A stretch of DNA of 64,000 nt from assembly GCA_015847255.1 (NCBI GenBank), contig JADLZK010006412.1:1-64000 (forward strand), written 5' to 3'. The notes beneath the pieces are model-generated. The model saw only the letters and a program-made list of their open reading frames with translations, was not told the origin of the DNA and ran no database searches. Position 1 is the stretch's first letter. Each line of letters opens with the position of its first letter. The position numbers and the translations under genes were made by a program. Positions 11,583-22,398 of this stretch are shown in pieces. Origin of the DNA: Hyparrhenia diplandra. Taxonomy: Eukaryota > Streptophyta > Magnoliopsida > Poales > Poaceae.

Positions 11583-14500
11583 TGTAAGTATTGTGGCCTC
11601 GCAACATTGTTCATTGCTGTGTTTATTCATGCTGATCTGTTTCATTTTTATAGTGGAAGGTGCATGCTATATGCCCTGTGACCTTCCCCCTGCTGAATGC
11701 CGCCGTCGCCGAAAAAAATATTTGGACCAACGCAAATTAGCAAAAAAAAAAGGTATCGCTTGCTTACATGTTTCCTTTAATCTATCCTCCTGCTGCTGCT
11801 TATACTCTGATTTGCTTAGACCGTTTTCTTTTTTTTTAGGTCCTTCTCAGGGCTGTGAAAAACTGCTTGGTTGTGGACGTTTCACAGAGGAGTACATTGA
11901 GGCTCTTAAAGGTTGGTCTACTGTTCTGCTTCCTGCTTGTGCTCCTATCTCCCTGTCTGTGATCCCTAACATACTACCTGTTTTTCATGTGTATTGTACC
12001 TCGGCTTCCTCCATGTAGCTTCGTATCCAGATCGTTCAAGCTACGGCTTACCAGAGTATGAATGCAGGTACTGCCACGCAACTTTTTGGTTACGGGAGTG
12101 TGTTATGGGAGAATCTAATATAAGAGATGGTAGAATTGTATGCACCAAGTGCTGCAAAAATGGAAAAGTTGTTATACCCCCTTTTAGAGACCATCCGGCA
12201 CCGCTTGCCTCCCTCGCTAAATTTAATGGTGATGCTCGCTGCAAGAATTTTCTAAAAAACATAAGGCGATATAACTGCTTGTTTGCTTTCACTAGCATGG
12301 GTGCGAATATCGATAGGTCGATGAACGATGGCCGTGGGCCTCCTATCTTCAAAATATCTGGCCAGGTCTATCATCGTATAGGCTCACTCCTTCCTAGCGA
12401 GGGTGATCCCCCAAAGTTTCTACAGCTGTACATATATGACACCCAAAATGAAGTAGCCAATAGGTTGCATGCGCTGTCTCCAGATGACCGTGGTTCAGAT
12501 AGACTGGATCCGACCGTTGTTCAAAATCTTATGGAAATGCTTGATAACCACAATCCATTGGCTAGACAGTTTAGAGTTGCAAGAGACAGGCTAGATGAAG
12601 ATGGTAATGAAGAATTTGTGATTAGAATTATCGGAGCACGAGAAGGTGACCCAGTTCAGTATAACCTACCAACTGTTAATCAGCTTGCCATGCTTGTTGC
12701 CGGAGATTTCTCACTAGACACCTACCAACGAGATATAGTTATTCAGACCAAAGCCGGCAAGCTACAACATATTTCCTCTCTCCATCCCGCATATATGGCC
12801 CTCCAATATCCATTGTTATTTCCATATGGTGAACGTGGCTACCAGATCGGGGTTGTCTATAAGGGTGTCGATACGGGCGGCGACAACAAAAGGACCAAAA
12901 TGACGATGCAAGACTACTTTAGATACATGTTTCACTATAGAAAGGGCCAGGTGAATCCTTATTTATGCTTCGGCGCCCTTTCAACACAGGCAAAAATCGA
13001 TGCTCGTGCATCTGTTGATGAGTGCAGACTCTGGTATGTAGTTAACAATCAATCAAAATTGCGTGTAGAAAAACCTCCAAGGCATTGTAGATGCTGTAGA
13101 TCGAGGCTGTGTCGATGGCTCTGAGGTTGGTAAGAAAACAGTGCTACCAGCTTCACACACTAGTGGCAGGCGCTATATGATCCAAAATTACCATGATGCA
13201 GTCGCGATATGTAGAGTGTATGGCCCCCCGGACTTCTTTACGACATTCACGTGCAATCCAAAGTGGCCAGAAATTACAGGAGCTCTATCTTTTGAGCCTG
13301 GCCAGAAAGCAACAGATAGATCCGATTTAGTTGTTAGAGTCTACAACATGAAGCTTGAGGAGCTCCTCAGTGATATAAAGAGCGGTGCTGCCTTTGGACC
13401 TGTCACTGCTGGTACGGTATAGTTGCTGACACAATTGTTACTGGCCCCTCAGTTTTTTCCCTCCTTTTTACTTCTTTGCCTTACTGTGCTCCCTTGCTTT
13501 TAGTGCTCCATTCTGTAGAGTTCCAGAAGCGAGGGCTTCCTCATGCTCACATTATTGTCTGGCTTGCTCAAGACACTACACATCCTACAGCTGCCTTCAT
13601 TGATAAACATATCAGTGCAGAAATTCCAGATCCGGATGTAGATGCACTTGCATATGCACTGGTGGCTGAGCATATGATGCACGGCCCATGCGGAAAGGGT
13701 CACGAGTCCTGTCCATGCATGAAGAAAAACAAATGCTCAAAGAGGTTCCTAAAAACACCAAGAACAAACAGTTGTTGATGAAAATGGATTTGCTGTTTAC
13801 AAAAGACCCACCAATGGCTTGTACATACAGAAGGGTAACACTAGGCTAGACAGCAGTTGGGTCGTGCCATATAATCTCTTTTTCTTAAAGAAATATCAGG
13901 CTCATATAAATGTTGAGTGGTGTAACAAAGGCATCTTCATAAAATACTTATTCAAATATGTCACCAAAGGACCTGATCGTGGTAAAGTGTATATAGAAAG
14001 GATACGTACCGGTGAGACTGCCCCCTATGATCCAGAAACAAAGACACATAATGAGGTTAAAGAATATTTAGATTGTAGATACATCTGCGATTCACGATGC
14101 TTGTTGGCGTATATTTGGCTTTGATATCCATAGGCACTTCCCTCCCGTTGAAAGATTACCCGTGCACTTACCTGATGATAATTGTGTAGTGTACCAAGAA
14201 GGTGCTGATTTAGAGGATCTTGCCTCTTTAGAGTTTCTTCAGTAGAACAATGCTGACCGAATGGTTTGTCGCGAATCAATATGATCCTAGGGGCAGTGAT
14301 CTAACCTACTGTGAATTCCCTTCAAAATTCACATGGGATGGTTCATCTAGGTCGTGGAATTATAGACGGCGAGGTGGTGGCAAAATAGGGCGCATTTACT
14401 TCGTACATCCTTCTGTCGGTGAGAGATATTTTCTTAGGATGCTTCTTCTTGTGGTCAAAGGCGCAAAGAGTTTTTGCGATGTCAGACGATATAATGGTGT

Positions 14501-16471
14501 TCTATATCAGACGTTCAAAGAAGCTTGTTGTGCACGCGAGGGCTTCTTGGTGATGATAGAGAGTGGTGCGATGCCTTTTTGCGAGGCAGCTGCTTGGGCT
14601 ACGCCCTCCCAGCTGAGAAAACTATTTGTCACTATGCTTTTGTTTTGTGAGATCAACGATGAATATGCTTTCTTTGTAAAAGTCTGGAAATTACTTGCTG
14701 ATGATATACAGTATCGTCTAAGAGATAATCTAGGTAACGTCGAATATGAAGTTCGAAATTGAATTAAAAGATTACTTACTTGATGATCTTTTCAGAGTTG
14801 CTGGCAAAAAAAGGGGTAAAAATAAAAGACCGTAAACTGCCTGAAAAGAGTACAAATCTAGCGACAGGTCTGGTAATAGACTAATTGAGGAGGCACTTGA
14901 CTATGACACTAACAATCTTCTCTTGGTGGCCCGGTCAATGATAGGCAAGCTAAACACTGCACAAACAAATGCATTCAAGTGTATAACAGATACTGTCCTA
15001 AACGACAAACCGGGTTTCTTTTTTTGTCTCTGGCTATGGAGGTACCGGCAAGACTTTCCTTTGGGGGCTGTGATCGCGTACCTACGGTCTAGGGGCAAAA
15101 TTGTGCTTACTGTTGCCTCATCAGGTGTTGCATCTTTGCTGCTACCTGGTGGGGAACTGCTCATTCTCGGTTCAAAATCCCATGTGATTTAGAAGACAAT
15201 AGTATATGTGATATCAAACGTGGCTCCATGCTTGCTGAGCTGGTTCAAGCAGCGGCAATTATTATTTGGGATGAGGCATTGATGACGATCGACATGCTTT
15301 CGAGGCGATGGATAGAAGTTTCAAAGATGTCATGTCACAGAGAACGAAGATGCCAAAAAAATGATTTTTGGTGGTAAGGTTGTTGTGCTAGGTGGCGACC
15401 TAAGACAAATATTGCCTGTTGTTCCAGGTGGTGGCGGGCTGAAATTGTTGACGCGGCGATAGTTAACTCTCCGCTGTGGAATCATGTTAAGGTCCTTTCT
15501 CTAACCGTGAACATGAGGCTTCGCTGCCCAGATTTAGGTCCAGAAGTGCAACAAGAAATTGCTGAATTTAGTAAATGGGTGCTGAGTATTGGAGATGGGG
15601 AGATAGAGGGTGTTGAAAACCCTGCTGAAACTGAGGGAACATACATAGAGATACCTCCTGAACTGTTAATTAAAACAGAAGGTGACAAAATCGCATGCAT
15701 GGTTGAGACTATCTATCCAAATCTTTGTGAAAATTACTGTAACCCGGCATATCTACAGGATAGAGCTATTTTAACACCAACAAATGAAGTTGCAGATAGT
15801 ATCAATTCATATGTTGTCTCCCTGCTACCCGGTGAGAGCAAAGAATACCTAAGTTATGATGACATAGTTAAATCACCTGACACACATGATTCTTATGAAA
15901 TGTTATACCCTGTTGAGTTCCTTAATTCTCTGAATGGAAACAATTTTCCACAACATTCTTTACTTCTCAAGAAAGGGGTACCAATAATGATGCTTAGAAA
16001 CCTTGATCAGTCCAGTGGCATATGTAATGGGACTCGGTTAGTGATCACCACCATTGGCGAGGCAATCATAGAGGCCCAAATTGTGACAGGAACACATGTT
16101 GGAGATATCGTGCACATACCAAGGATCTGTTTGATACTTAAACATACAAAGTTACCTTTTACTATGCGTGAGGCGTCAATTTCCAATTAAAGTTTGCTAT
16201 GCCATGACCATTAATAAAAAAGTCAGGGCCAGACCCTGACAGAGGTTGGGATTTACCTTAAGACGCCCGATGTTTAGTCATGGGCAGCTTTATGTTGCTG
16301 TTTCTAGAGTTACATCCAAAAAAAGGGCTTAAGATACTTATTGAGGATGCTGATGGGAACTGTACAAACAAGACTCGAACATTGTATATGGCGAAATATT
16401 CTCGGTGTTCTCTCAGAGCACCAACCCGCATTCCTGATCTCCAGACATCTACCTGAGGTGCTTTTGTTTTA
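11583..16471 (+). pseudogene. Helitron Rep/helicase (RepHel), decayed
   Basis: RepHel cuts, transfers and unwinds DNA in rolling-circle transposition. Small N-terminal exons are likely near 11583-11910 (a basic RRRRKKYLDQRKLAKKK segment). A Cys-rich zinc-binding-like segment starts near 12040 (CRYCHATFW, then CTKCCKNGK). The Helitron_like_N region runs to 13424. An intron with GT/AG ends lies at about 13412-13502. The Rep HUH motif RGLPHAHIIVWL is at 13530-13565. The catalytic Tyr region (IKYLFKYVTKG) is at about 13936-13970. The PIF1-type helicase starts near 14920, with Walker A GYGGTGKTF at 15032-15058 and Walker B IIWDEAL near 15260. Late helicase motifs (GQLYVAVSRVTS) lie near 16280. Frame breaks near 13070, 13755, 14095, 15015, 15165 and 16190, plus a stop near 14242, show that it is inactive. 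Confidence 0.9.
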
Positions 16472-16929
16472 GTGCGTTGTACAGTATCGACAATAATAGT
16501 ATTTCTGTTACCTATAGTGCTCTGGCTATTTACTATCATACTGTGAGTGTGTGGGAAGGAGATGGGGATCCAACAAATAATGGCTTTTGTGCTTTTGCTT
16601 CCTTCTACTGTAACTCCTGACGTCGGTGAGTGCTTTATGACACTTATTTTTCCTTTCTTTACATGCATTCCATGTTGTTGTCTAGACGTCTCTTAGCAAA
16701 GGTCGTAACACATCGTTCTATTTGCAGGAAACCACGACGACTTTTGACTTGCTGCCAGCTCTGCGTCCACAACACAACCATTCGATGGCCTGTGTATGGG
16801 TTTATCAGACTTGTGGTGGGAACGACCTGTCTAACGCGCTGTCCTTGTTAGCCTTGGTCAACAGGTACCTTACTCAGTAATTAAATATTTGGCTTTATCA
16901 CTCCAGCTAGCATGTGCCTTTGTTTTTTT

Positions 16930-18180
16930 TAACCAGCAAAATATCGTTCAGGATAATAACACGTATGAGGAGATCCCACAGTAGACCGTGCAAACAAAGA
17001 GCCTTTTGATAAAGCAAGGTACCATCTATGCCATCAGCCGCTTTAGAATCTACAATGCAGAGGCATGCATGGTCAAATTGACAGGTAATGAAACCCTATG
17101 GTATCCAGTATCCACCATTACCTGCGTCTTCACTCTCCAACATCACCACTAATCTCCACATGCTGTGCACAGGTATGGTGAAAATCAGAGTTACACCGTG
17201 GGGTGCCCAAGCTGCTTTTTTCAGCGGTGCCGCTGTGTACAACCAAGGCACCACAAAACCAGTTTTGGTGCTCTTAGTCGGGGCCTTTCTAAGAATTATC
17301 AAGGGGCCTTTCTGAGAATTAGCAAGGGGCTGTCCCTCATCTACCGTTTCTGCCTATTTTCTTCAAGAAATCAGGGTACTGTGTAAAATGTCTCAGACAG
17401 CTGTTCTTTGAGCAGCAGCAGAGCTTCATGCTGGTACTCTGATCCTCCTATCTCTAAGGCAAAAAAAGGGCGGCTGCTGACAAAGCTCTGGCAACTCAGT
17501 GCCATGGACCCCTGTCGTTTCTCTGTAAGCGCCTATAAACAACAACTATTTCTGGCTTTATGTTTCTACTCTATCTGATTAACTGTGCTCGACTCCCACA
17601 AAGTTATAGAAAAATGGTCACCGTTGTAGCATTCATGTTACTCACATACTTTCAGATATGACATGGCGATTTCCATCCTGTAACAGCTATACCAAACCAT
17701 GGATTCTTCGTTGTGCAAGGTACAGGCGCACCGCGTGTTCTACCCATCTGTACAGACAACGGTACTGCCAATTCTAATTTTTACACCTATCTTGATATGT
17801 TGCTGCTCCTCGTGACTATGAAATACTATTGTTCATACCCCTGTCAATTTCCATGCGACTATGAAATACCATTGCTGCTGCTCGTGGCTGTGAAATACTA
17901 TTGTTCACATACCGTTGTTTTTCGCCGCAGCCCTGTCAATTCATTCTTTCCTCTCCCATCAGCAATAGCCCCGCCAGACACCAATTCCTGTGTGAGGGAA
18001 AGGATCAGTTCTGGGACTGAAGCTAATGATCAGGTACACATTGACATCCTTGATATGTACCGGTTCTCAAACCAATCACCTTCATTCTTCAGCACAGATA
18101 AACAGCTAGGAGCACGTCTCCTAGCTATTGTTTCTGTATGGTTTGTTGATTCATTTCCCTCTTGCTTGTAACAGGGAGAC
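16930..18180 (+). pseudogene. RPA-like (OB-fold) Helitron accessory remnant
   Basis: At 17017-17073 the sequence reads GTIYAISRFRIYNAEACM, the signature of the N-terminal OB-fold of replication protein A large-subunit-like proteins found downstream of RepHel in plant Helitrons. The surrounding sequence has GT/AG intron-like borders and several stops, and no long frame survives. The extent to 18180 is a guess based on remaining short coding-like pieces. A single-stranded DNA-binding role in transposition is inferred from the family. Confidence 0.45.
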
Positions 18181-19607
18181 TGTTGATAATCTAGGGCATC
18201 CTGTCAACTGTGTGTCATTATCAAATGACAGCAATTGCCTTTTAGCTAACTGTTTGGATTCTACTGTGCGGCTTCTAGACAAGTAAGTGCTATTTACAAG
18301 CTGCTCAGTATTTTGTTTTCAGCCTGGGCACAAAATTGCTGGGAAACCTCTTTTGTCTAGCAATTTGGAGCAACTAAATCCCATTACTCAAGTATGGTTA
18401 TTATTATTCTCTACTTTATAGAACGGTGCAGTCACACTCTTCATTTAGCTTTTTGGACCTATGATATGGTTACCAATGATGGCAATATGGACTGTAGAAG
18501 AAATTTCTCATCTTAACATAGCTGCCAATCTCATTACCATCTTTAATGGATTGATCAAAGCTAATTTTCTCCTTAACCCTTGGTTTACCACAGCAGGGTT
18601 TTGTGCTGTCACGATTGGTGGTGTTCCTCGGAGAAACCATGGTCATCTGAAAGTGCGGCTTCGTCAAACAGTTATCTACGTCAGGTACAGCCCTAGGCCA
18701 TGCTGATTATATTATCATGTACACTCTTTTCTCGGTCCTCAAGGGTTTAAGACATTACATTTTTCAGTTCCCTCAATAGCCTATAAACCTGATGACATTC
18801 GATCACTACGGTGTAACCATTGTCATCTGTCTCTTTTGTTTGGATGCAGCGCTTATGTTTTTCCAACCGAAGGAAACCGTTGACTACTTTTGGGGCCGTC
18901 ATTCTATATGTGTGTGAAACTCAACCTTAGGACGCCCCTATGCACTCCGGAGCCGCGCCTGGTACTCCAATACAATCAGAAACATGCCGCACCGCCTATC
19001 TGGGTATGTGTCAGCATCTCCGGCTGCTCTATCATCGCACCGTACGTGTGTGGGGTACTTATGCATCTCAGCACCTCACTGCGTCAACATCTCCAACTGC
19101 TCTCCTACACTTAGTTTCTTCATCTTAAAAAGTCATAGACCTTTTAGTCTACTGAACTGTAGCCGCTTTGCACGTATAACCATTGCCTTCGCCTATGTAC
19201 AGTGTCCAGAATGTAGATGTAACATCCATCTGTCTACGTGATAAAAATCTCAGTATGTGTCGATGCTTTGGAGGAATAGTATCAACATGCTTGGAACTGA
19301 ATGAACTCTGTTGTGGCTCAACTCTACCTGGTTTACACAGCGGGTCAACACGACAGCACTTCTCAGGAGGAGTGTCTAGATGTATTGATGGCTAGACGTA
19401 TGCCATAAAAACAGAAACGGCCAATGGCCCAATTGCAGTTTGTTGTATCAGGTGCTGGACCGTACCGGTGGCCATTTGGAGACCTATGTGCCAAAACATC
19501 CCGGTGGCCATTTGGAGACCGATGTGCCAAAACCTCGGATCCTATTGTGTGTATAATGATACCACGTTGTGTGTAAATCGTTTCCAAATCAGACGGGGCC
19601 AATACCC
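18181..19607. other. Helitron 3' region without recognisable gene
   Basis: Mixed sequence with short frames only. Near 19480-19530 a 30-bp stretch (CGGTGGCCATTTGGAGACC) occurs twice, about 40 bp apart, just before the terminal hairpin. Confidence 0.4.
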
Positions 19608-19641
19608 CGCGCGCGCGCATGGGCGCGCGCCAAAACACTAG
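19608..19641 (+). other. Helitron 3' terminus (hairpin and CTAG)
   Basis: GCGCGCGC arms around CATGG form a hairpin, and the element stops at CTAG (19638-19641) with T following. This matches the plant Helitron rule of a short GC hairpin about 10 bases before CTRR. Confidence 0.8.
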
Positions 19642-20032
19642 TGTTTGTTATTTCGCTGGATCGTGGCGAGCACAGGAATAGAGCAATTTGTGACGCTTGC
19701 CCACTACGACATCCCTCAAGAGCTCGTGGACAGGTACGGTGCGTGGCTCAGCGCCGAGGTCCGACAAGACTTCGGCCACCTGGCGGACGTGTGCTTCAGG
19801 GCGTTCGGCGACCGCGTCAAGCACTGGGCCACATTCAACGAGCCCAACGTCACTGTGACCAAGGGCTACACGCTAGGCGCCTACTCGCCGGGGCGCTGCT
19901 CGCCGCCGTACGGCTCTTGCGCCCAGGGAAACTCCGGCGCCGAGCCGTCGCCACGCACAATGTCGTCATGTCCCACGACACCGCCGTCGAGATTTACAAG
20001 AAAAAGTACCAGGTTATTTGATTAACTAGAGG

Positions 20033-21208
20033 TGTCGTGGTCGTATACCACGGTCATAGTAATCGAATGACTAATGTGTGCAACGATAGCCTAACTTAAG
20101 AGACAATGACACACGAGTTTATCTTGGTTGGGGCAAAATCGGACACCCTAGTCCGGTGGAGTCACTATCTGAGCTCAAAGGCTCGTGCTTAGGGTGAGTA
20201 CAAAGCTGGTCGAGAGAGGGAACGGGCTCCCAAGTCTATGTGATGTGTTGTGGGTGTCGAAGGTTGAAGATGGTCGGGATGATCCCTTCCAATGGCCTCG
20301 GTGCCCCTTTTATAGTCCAAGGGTCACGTACAGGAGGGCAAGGATGGGGATCCGACGTAAAGGGTAGAAGTGTAAATATACAAGTAATAGTACATGCTGT
20401 TATGTCAGGCGCGCGTGCGCCGCTCCCTACGGTCGGCGCAGGGATCTCGATGTCCGGGGCCCGCCCGCTCGAGCTCGGGGGAGCTCGGAAGGGGTCTCGT
20501 TGGTGACCGGGGCGTGCCCATTTGGCGCCTGGATCGAGTATTATGTCCCGGTAATGTCCCATCACCGATTAGGCACGCCTCTTCGCCTTCGCCGCCGACA
20601 CCGGCGGCGCCTGCCACACCGCCGCGCGGCTGTCGGGTGGCGCCGGAATCCAGCGGAGGCATGCTAGAATGTGTGGACAGAGAGCTCGAGGGGTACGATC
20701 CCTCCCCGGCTCGCGGGCGGTCGGGCCGAGCCTCGAGCTCGACTCGATGACTGATCGGCTCGCCGCTGGTCCGCCGGGACGGCGTGTCGTGGTTACGGGG
20801 TGCCGTAGCACGCCACGCACTCGAAAGTGTTCTGGCCCGAAATCGAGGCCCGGTATTCGATCTTCTATAGATATTGTAGCGTAGTCATGATGGTTAATTC
20901 GTAGATAGCTAGATCCACCTCGCGTCGAGCTCGAGCTCACACGAGTTGGGAGAGACCTTTGAGCTCGGGATGACGAGCCAGCAGCCCAAGCCCGTACGGG
21001 ATGTGAGCTGGAGCACGCGCCGAGGCGAGGAAACTTCGCTCGAGCTCGACCTCACGGCGAGGCGGAGTTTTAGAGCTCACCCGAGGGCGAGTCCCTCGCA
21101 AGCCTTTGCCACGGCCCGGCTTCGTTTGTGGGGCGCGGCCCCCTCGGTTATATTTGATTGTGCGAATTAGTTCTTGGGTTGGGGGATCCTTGATTCATTC
21201 CCCCGACA
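20033..21208 (-). mobile_element. Solo LTR of a gypsy-like element
   Basis: It starts TGTCGTGG and ends CCCCGACA, and is bounded by the perfect 5-bp duplication AGAGG at 20028-20032 and 21209-21213. A TATA-like box (CTATAAAAGG) on the minus strand near 20312 sets the orientation. There is no internal coding region, so it is a solo LTR left by recombination between two LTRs. The first 450 bases (minus strand) are related to the LTR fragment at 48616-49070. Confidence 0.85.
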
Positions 21209-21352
21209 AGAGGCAACTGATGATCACCACAACTTTACTCAACCTCCCTGTTTTAAATTTTCGGTTGGAACCTGGTGCAGCGAAAGCGAGAATGGCACGA
21301 TTCAACCCGGTAATGGTTTGGTTCGAACCAGTTTTTTTTGTTTGGTTTTATA

Positions 21353-21612
21353 CTCCCTCCATAGTTGAAAAGAAAGACGTTTAGGACAGCGACACGGTCT
21401 CCAAAGCGCAACTTTGACTTCTCTTTTCTATAAAAATATTTATTAAAAATTATATATTTATACTTTTATGAAATTATTTTTCAAGACAAATCTATTGATA
21501 TGATTTTCACATTTCTAAACTCAACGATTTAAAAGTTATTCATGATTTATGTTCCCAATGTTTGATCCAAATCTTTTCTAAAACGCGTCTTTCTTTTCGA
21601 CTATGGAGGGAG
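21353..21612. repeat. MITE (CTCCCTCCATAGT ends, TA target)
   Basis: The inverted ends CTCCCTCCATAGTTGAAAAG and CTTTTCGACTATGGAGGGAG are flanked by TA on both sides (21351-21352, 21613-21614). The same family, in the other orientation, is found split at 33214-33293 and 36407-36570. Confidence 0.9.
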
Positions 21613-21759
21613 TATGTGGTTCAATTTGGTTTGGTTTTAAACGGTTTGACATCTATAATGGTTTGGTTTGGTTTGGTTTAATAGTTTTAATGGATGAGAA
21701 TGGTTTAACAACATAATAGCTTTGCGTAATATAAGTTCGGTTAAAAAAATCGTACCTCG

Positions 21760-22300
21760 AAATTAAAATTTTAGTGGATTTCATAGAAATATGCTAAAGG
21801 TGCCTTAATATGACCGTGGGTGAAGCCAAATCGATATGTGGGACCACGTCTAGAGTTGGACCTAGAATTAAAAGCTCGTTCACACTATAAAATTTTTAGC
21901 GGATTTGATTGAAATGCCTTAATATGATAGTCCGCTACTTGAGCAAATCGGCGAAGCCAAATCGATATGTGGGACCACGCCCGAGAGCCGGACCTTAGAA
22001 TTAAAAAGCTCGCGTTCACACTATAAAATTTTAGCGAATTTGACCGAAATTGGCCGGAGATGGATTAATATGACGGTCCGCTACTGCGTGCAATTTGGTG
22101 AAGTCAAATGGATATGTGGGACCCACGTCGAGCCGGACCTTAGAATTTAAAAGCTTGCGTTCACACTATAAAATTTTAGCAGATTTGACAGAAATTTCTT
22201 TGAAATGTCTTATTATGACGGTCCGCTACTACGTGCAAAATCCGTGAAGCCGGATGTGAGGTCCATGTTCAAAGTTGGACTCTAAAATTAGAGAATTGAA
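21760..22300. repeat. Tandem repeat, 131-147-bp unit, about four copies
   Basis: Each unit contains 'TCACACTATAAAATTTTAGC', then 'TTAATATGACGGTCCGCTACT' and 'GATATGTGGGACCACG'. The GGGACC marker falls near 21840, 21971, 22118 and, degenerated, 22256. The array is flanked on both sides by GGTTTGGTTTGG-type sequence. Confidence 0.8.
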
Positions 22301-22398
22301 CTAGTTTTTTTAGTTTAGAGATAAAAAAAGATAGCTAAATAATTTTGAATGGTTTGGATTGGTTTGGACGAATGAGTCAATGGTTTGGATTGGTTTTG

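Larger units (their letters stand above)
9453..19641 (+). mobile_element. Helitron with Rep-helicase and RPA-like remnants
   Basis: The 3' end is clear: a long GCGCGCGC hairpin at about 19608-19630, then CAAAACACTAG ending at 19641, followed by T. Inside lie Rep/helicase coding remnants (11583-16471) and an RPA-like segment. The 5' end is proposed at 9453, where TCTATCTAG follows an A just after 100 bases of flanking DNA, but this is a weak signal. A GC-rich region with tandem repeats and CT-rich leader (9460-10560) would then be the promoter and 5' untranslated part. The right border is 34 bp upstream of a GH1 exon. The element is autonomous in structure but decayed in sequence. Confidence 0.7.
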
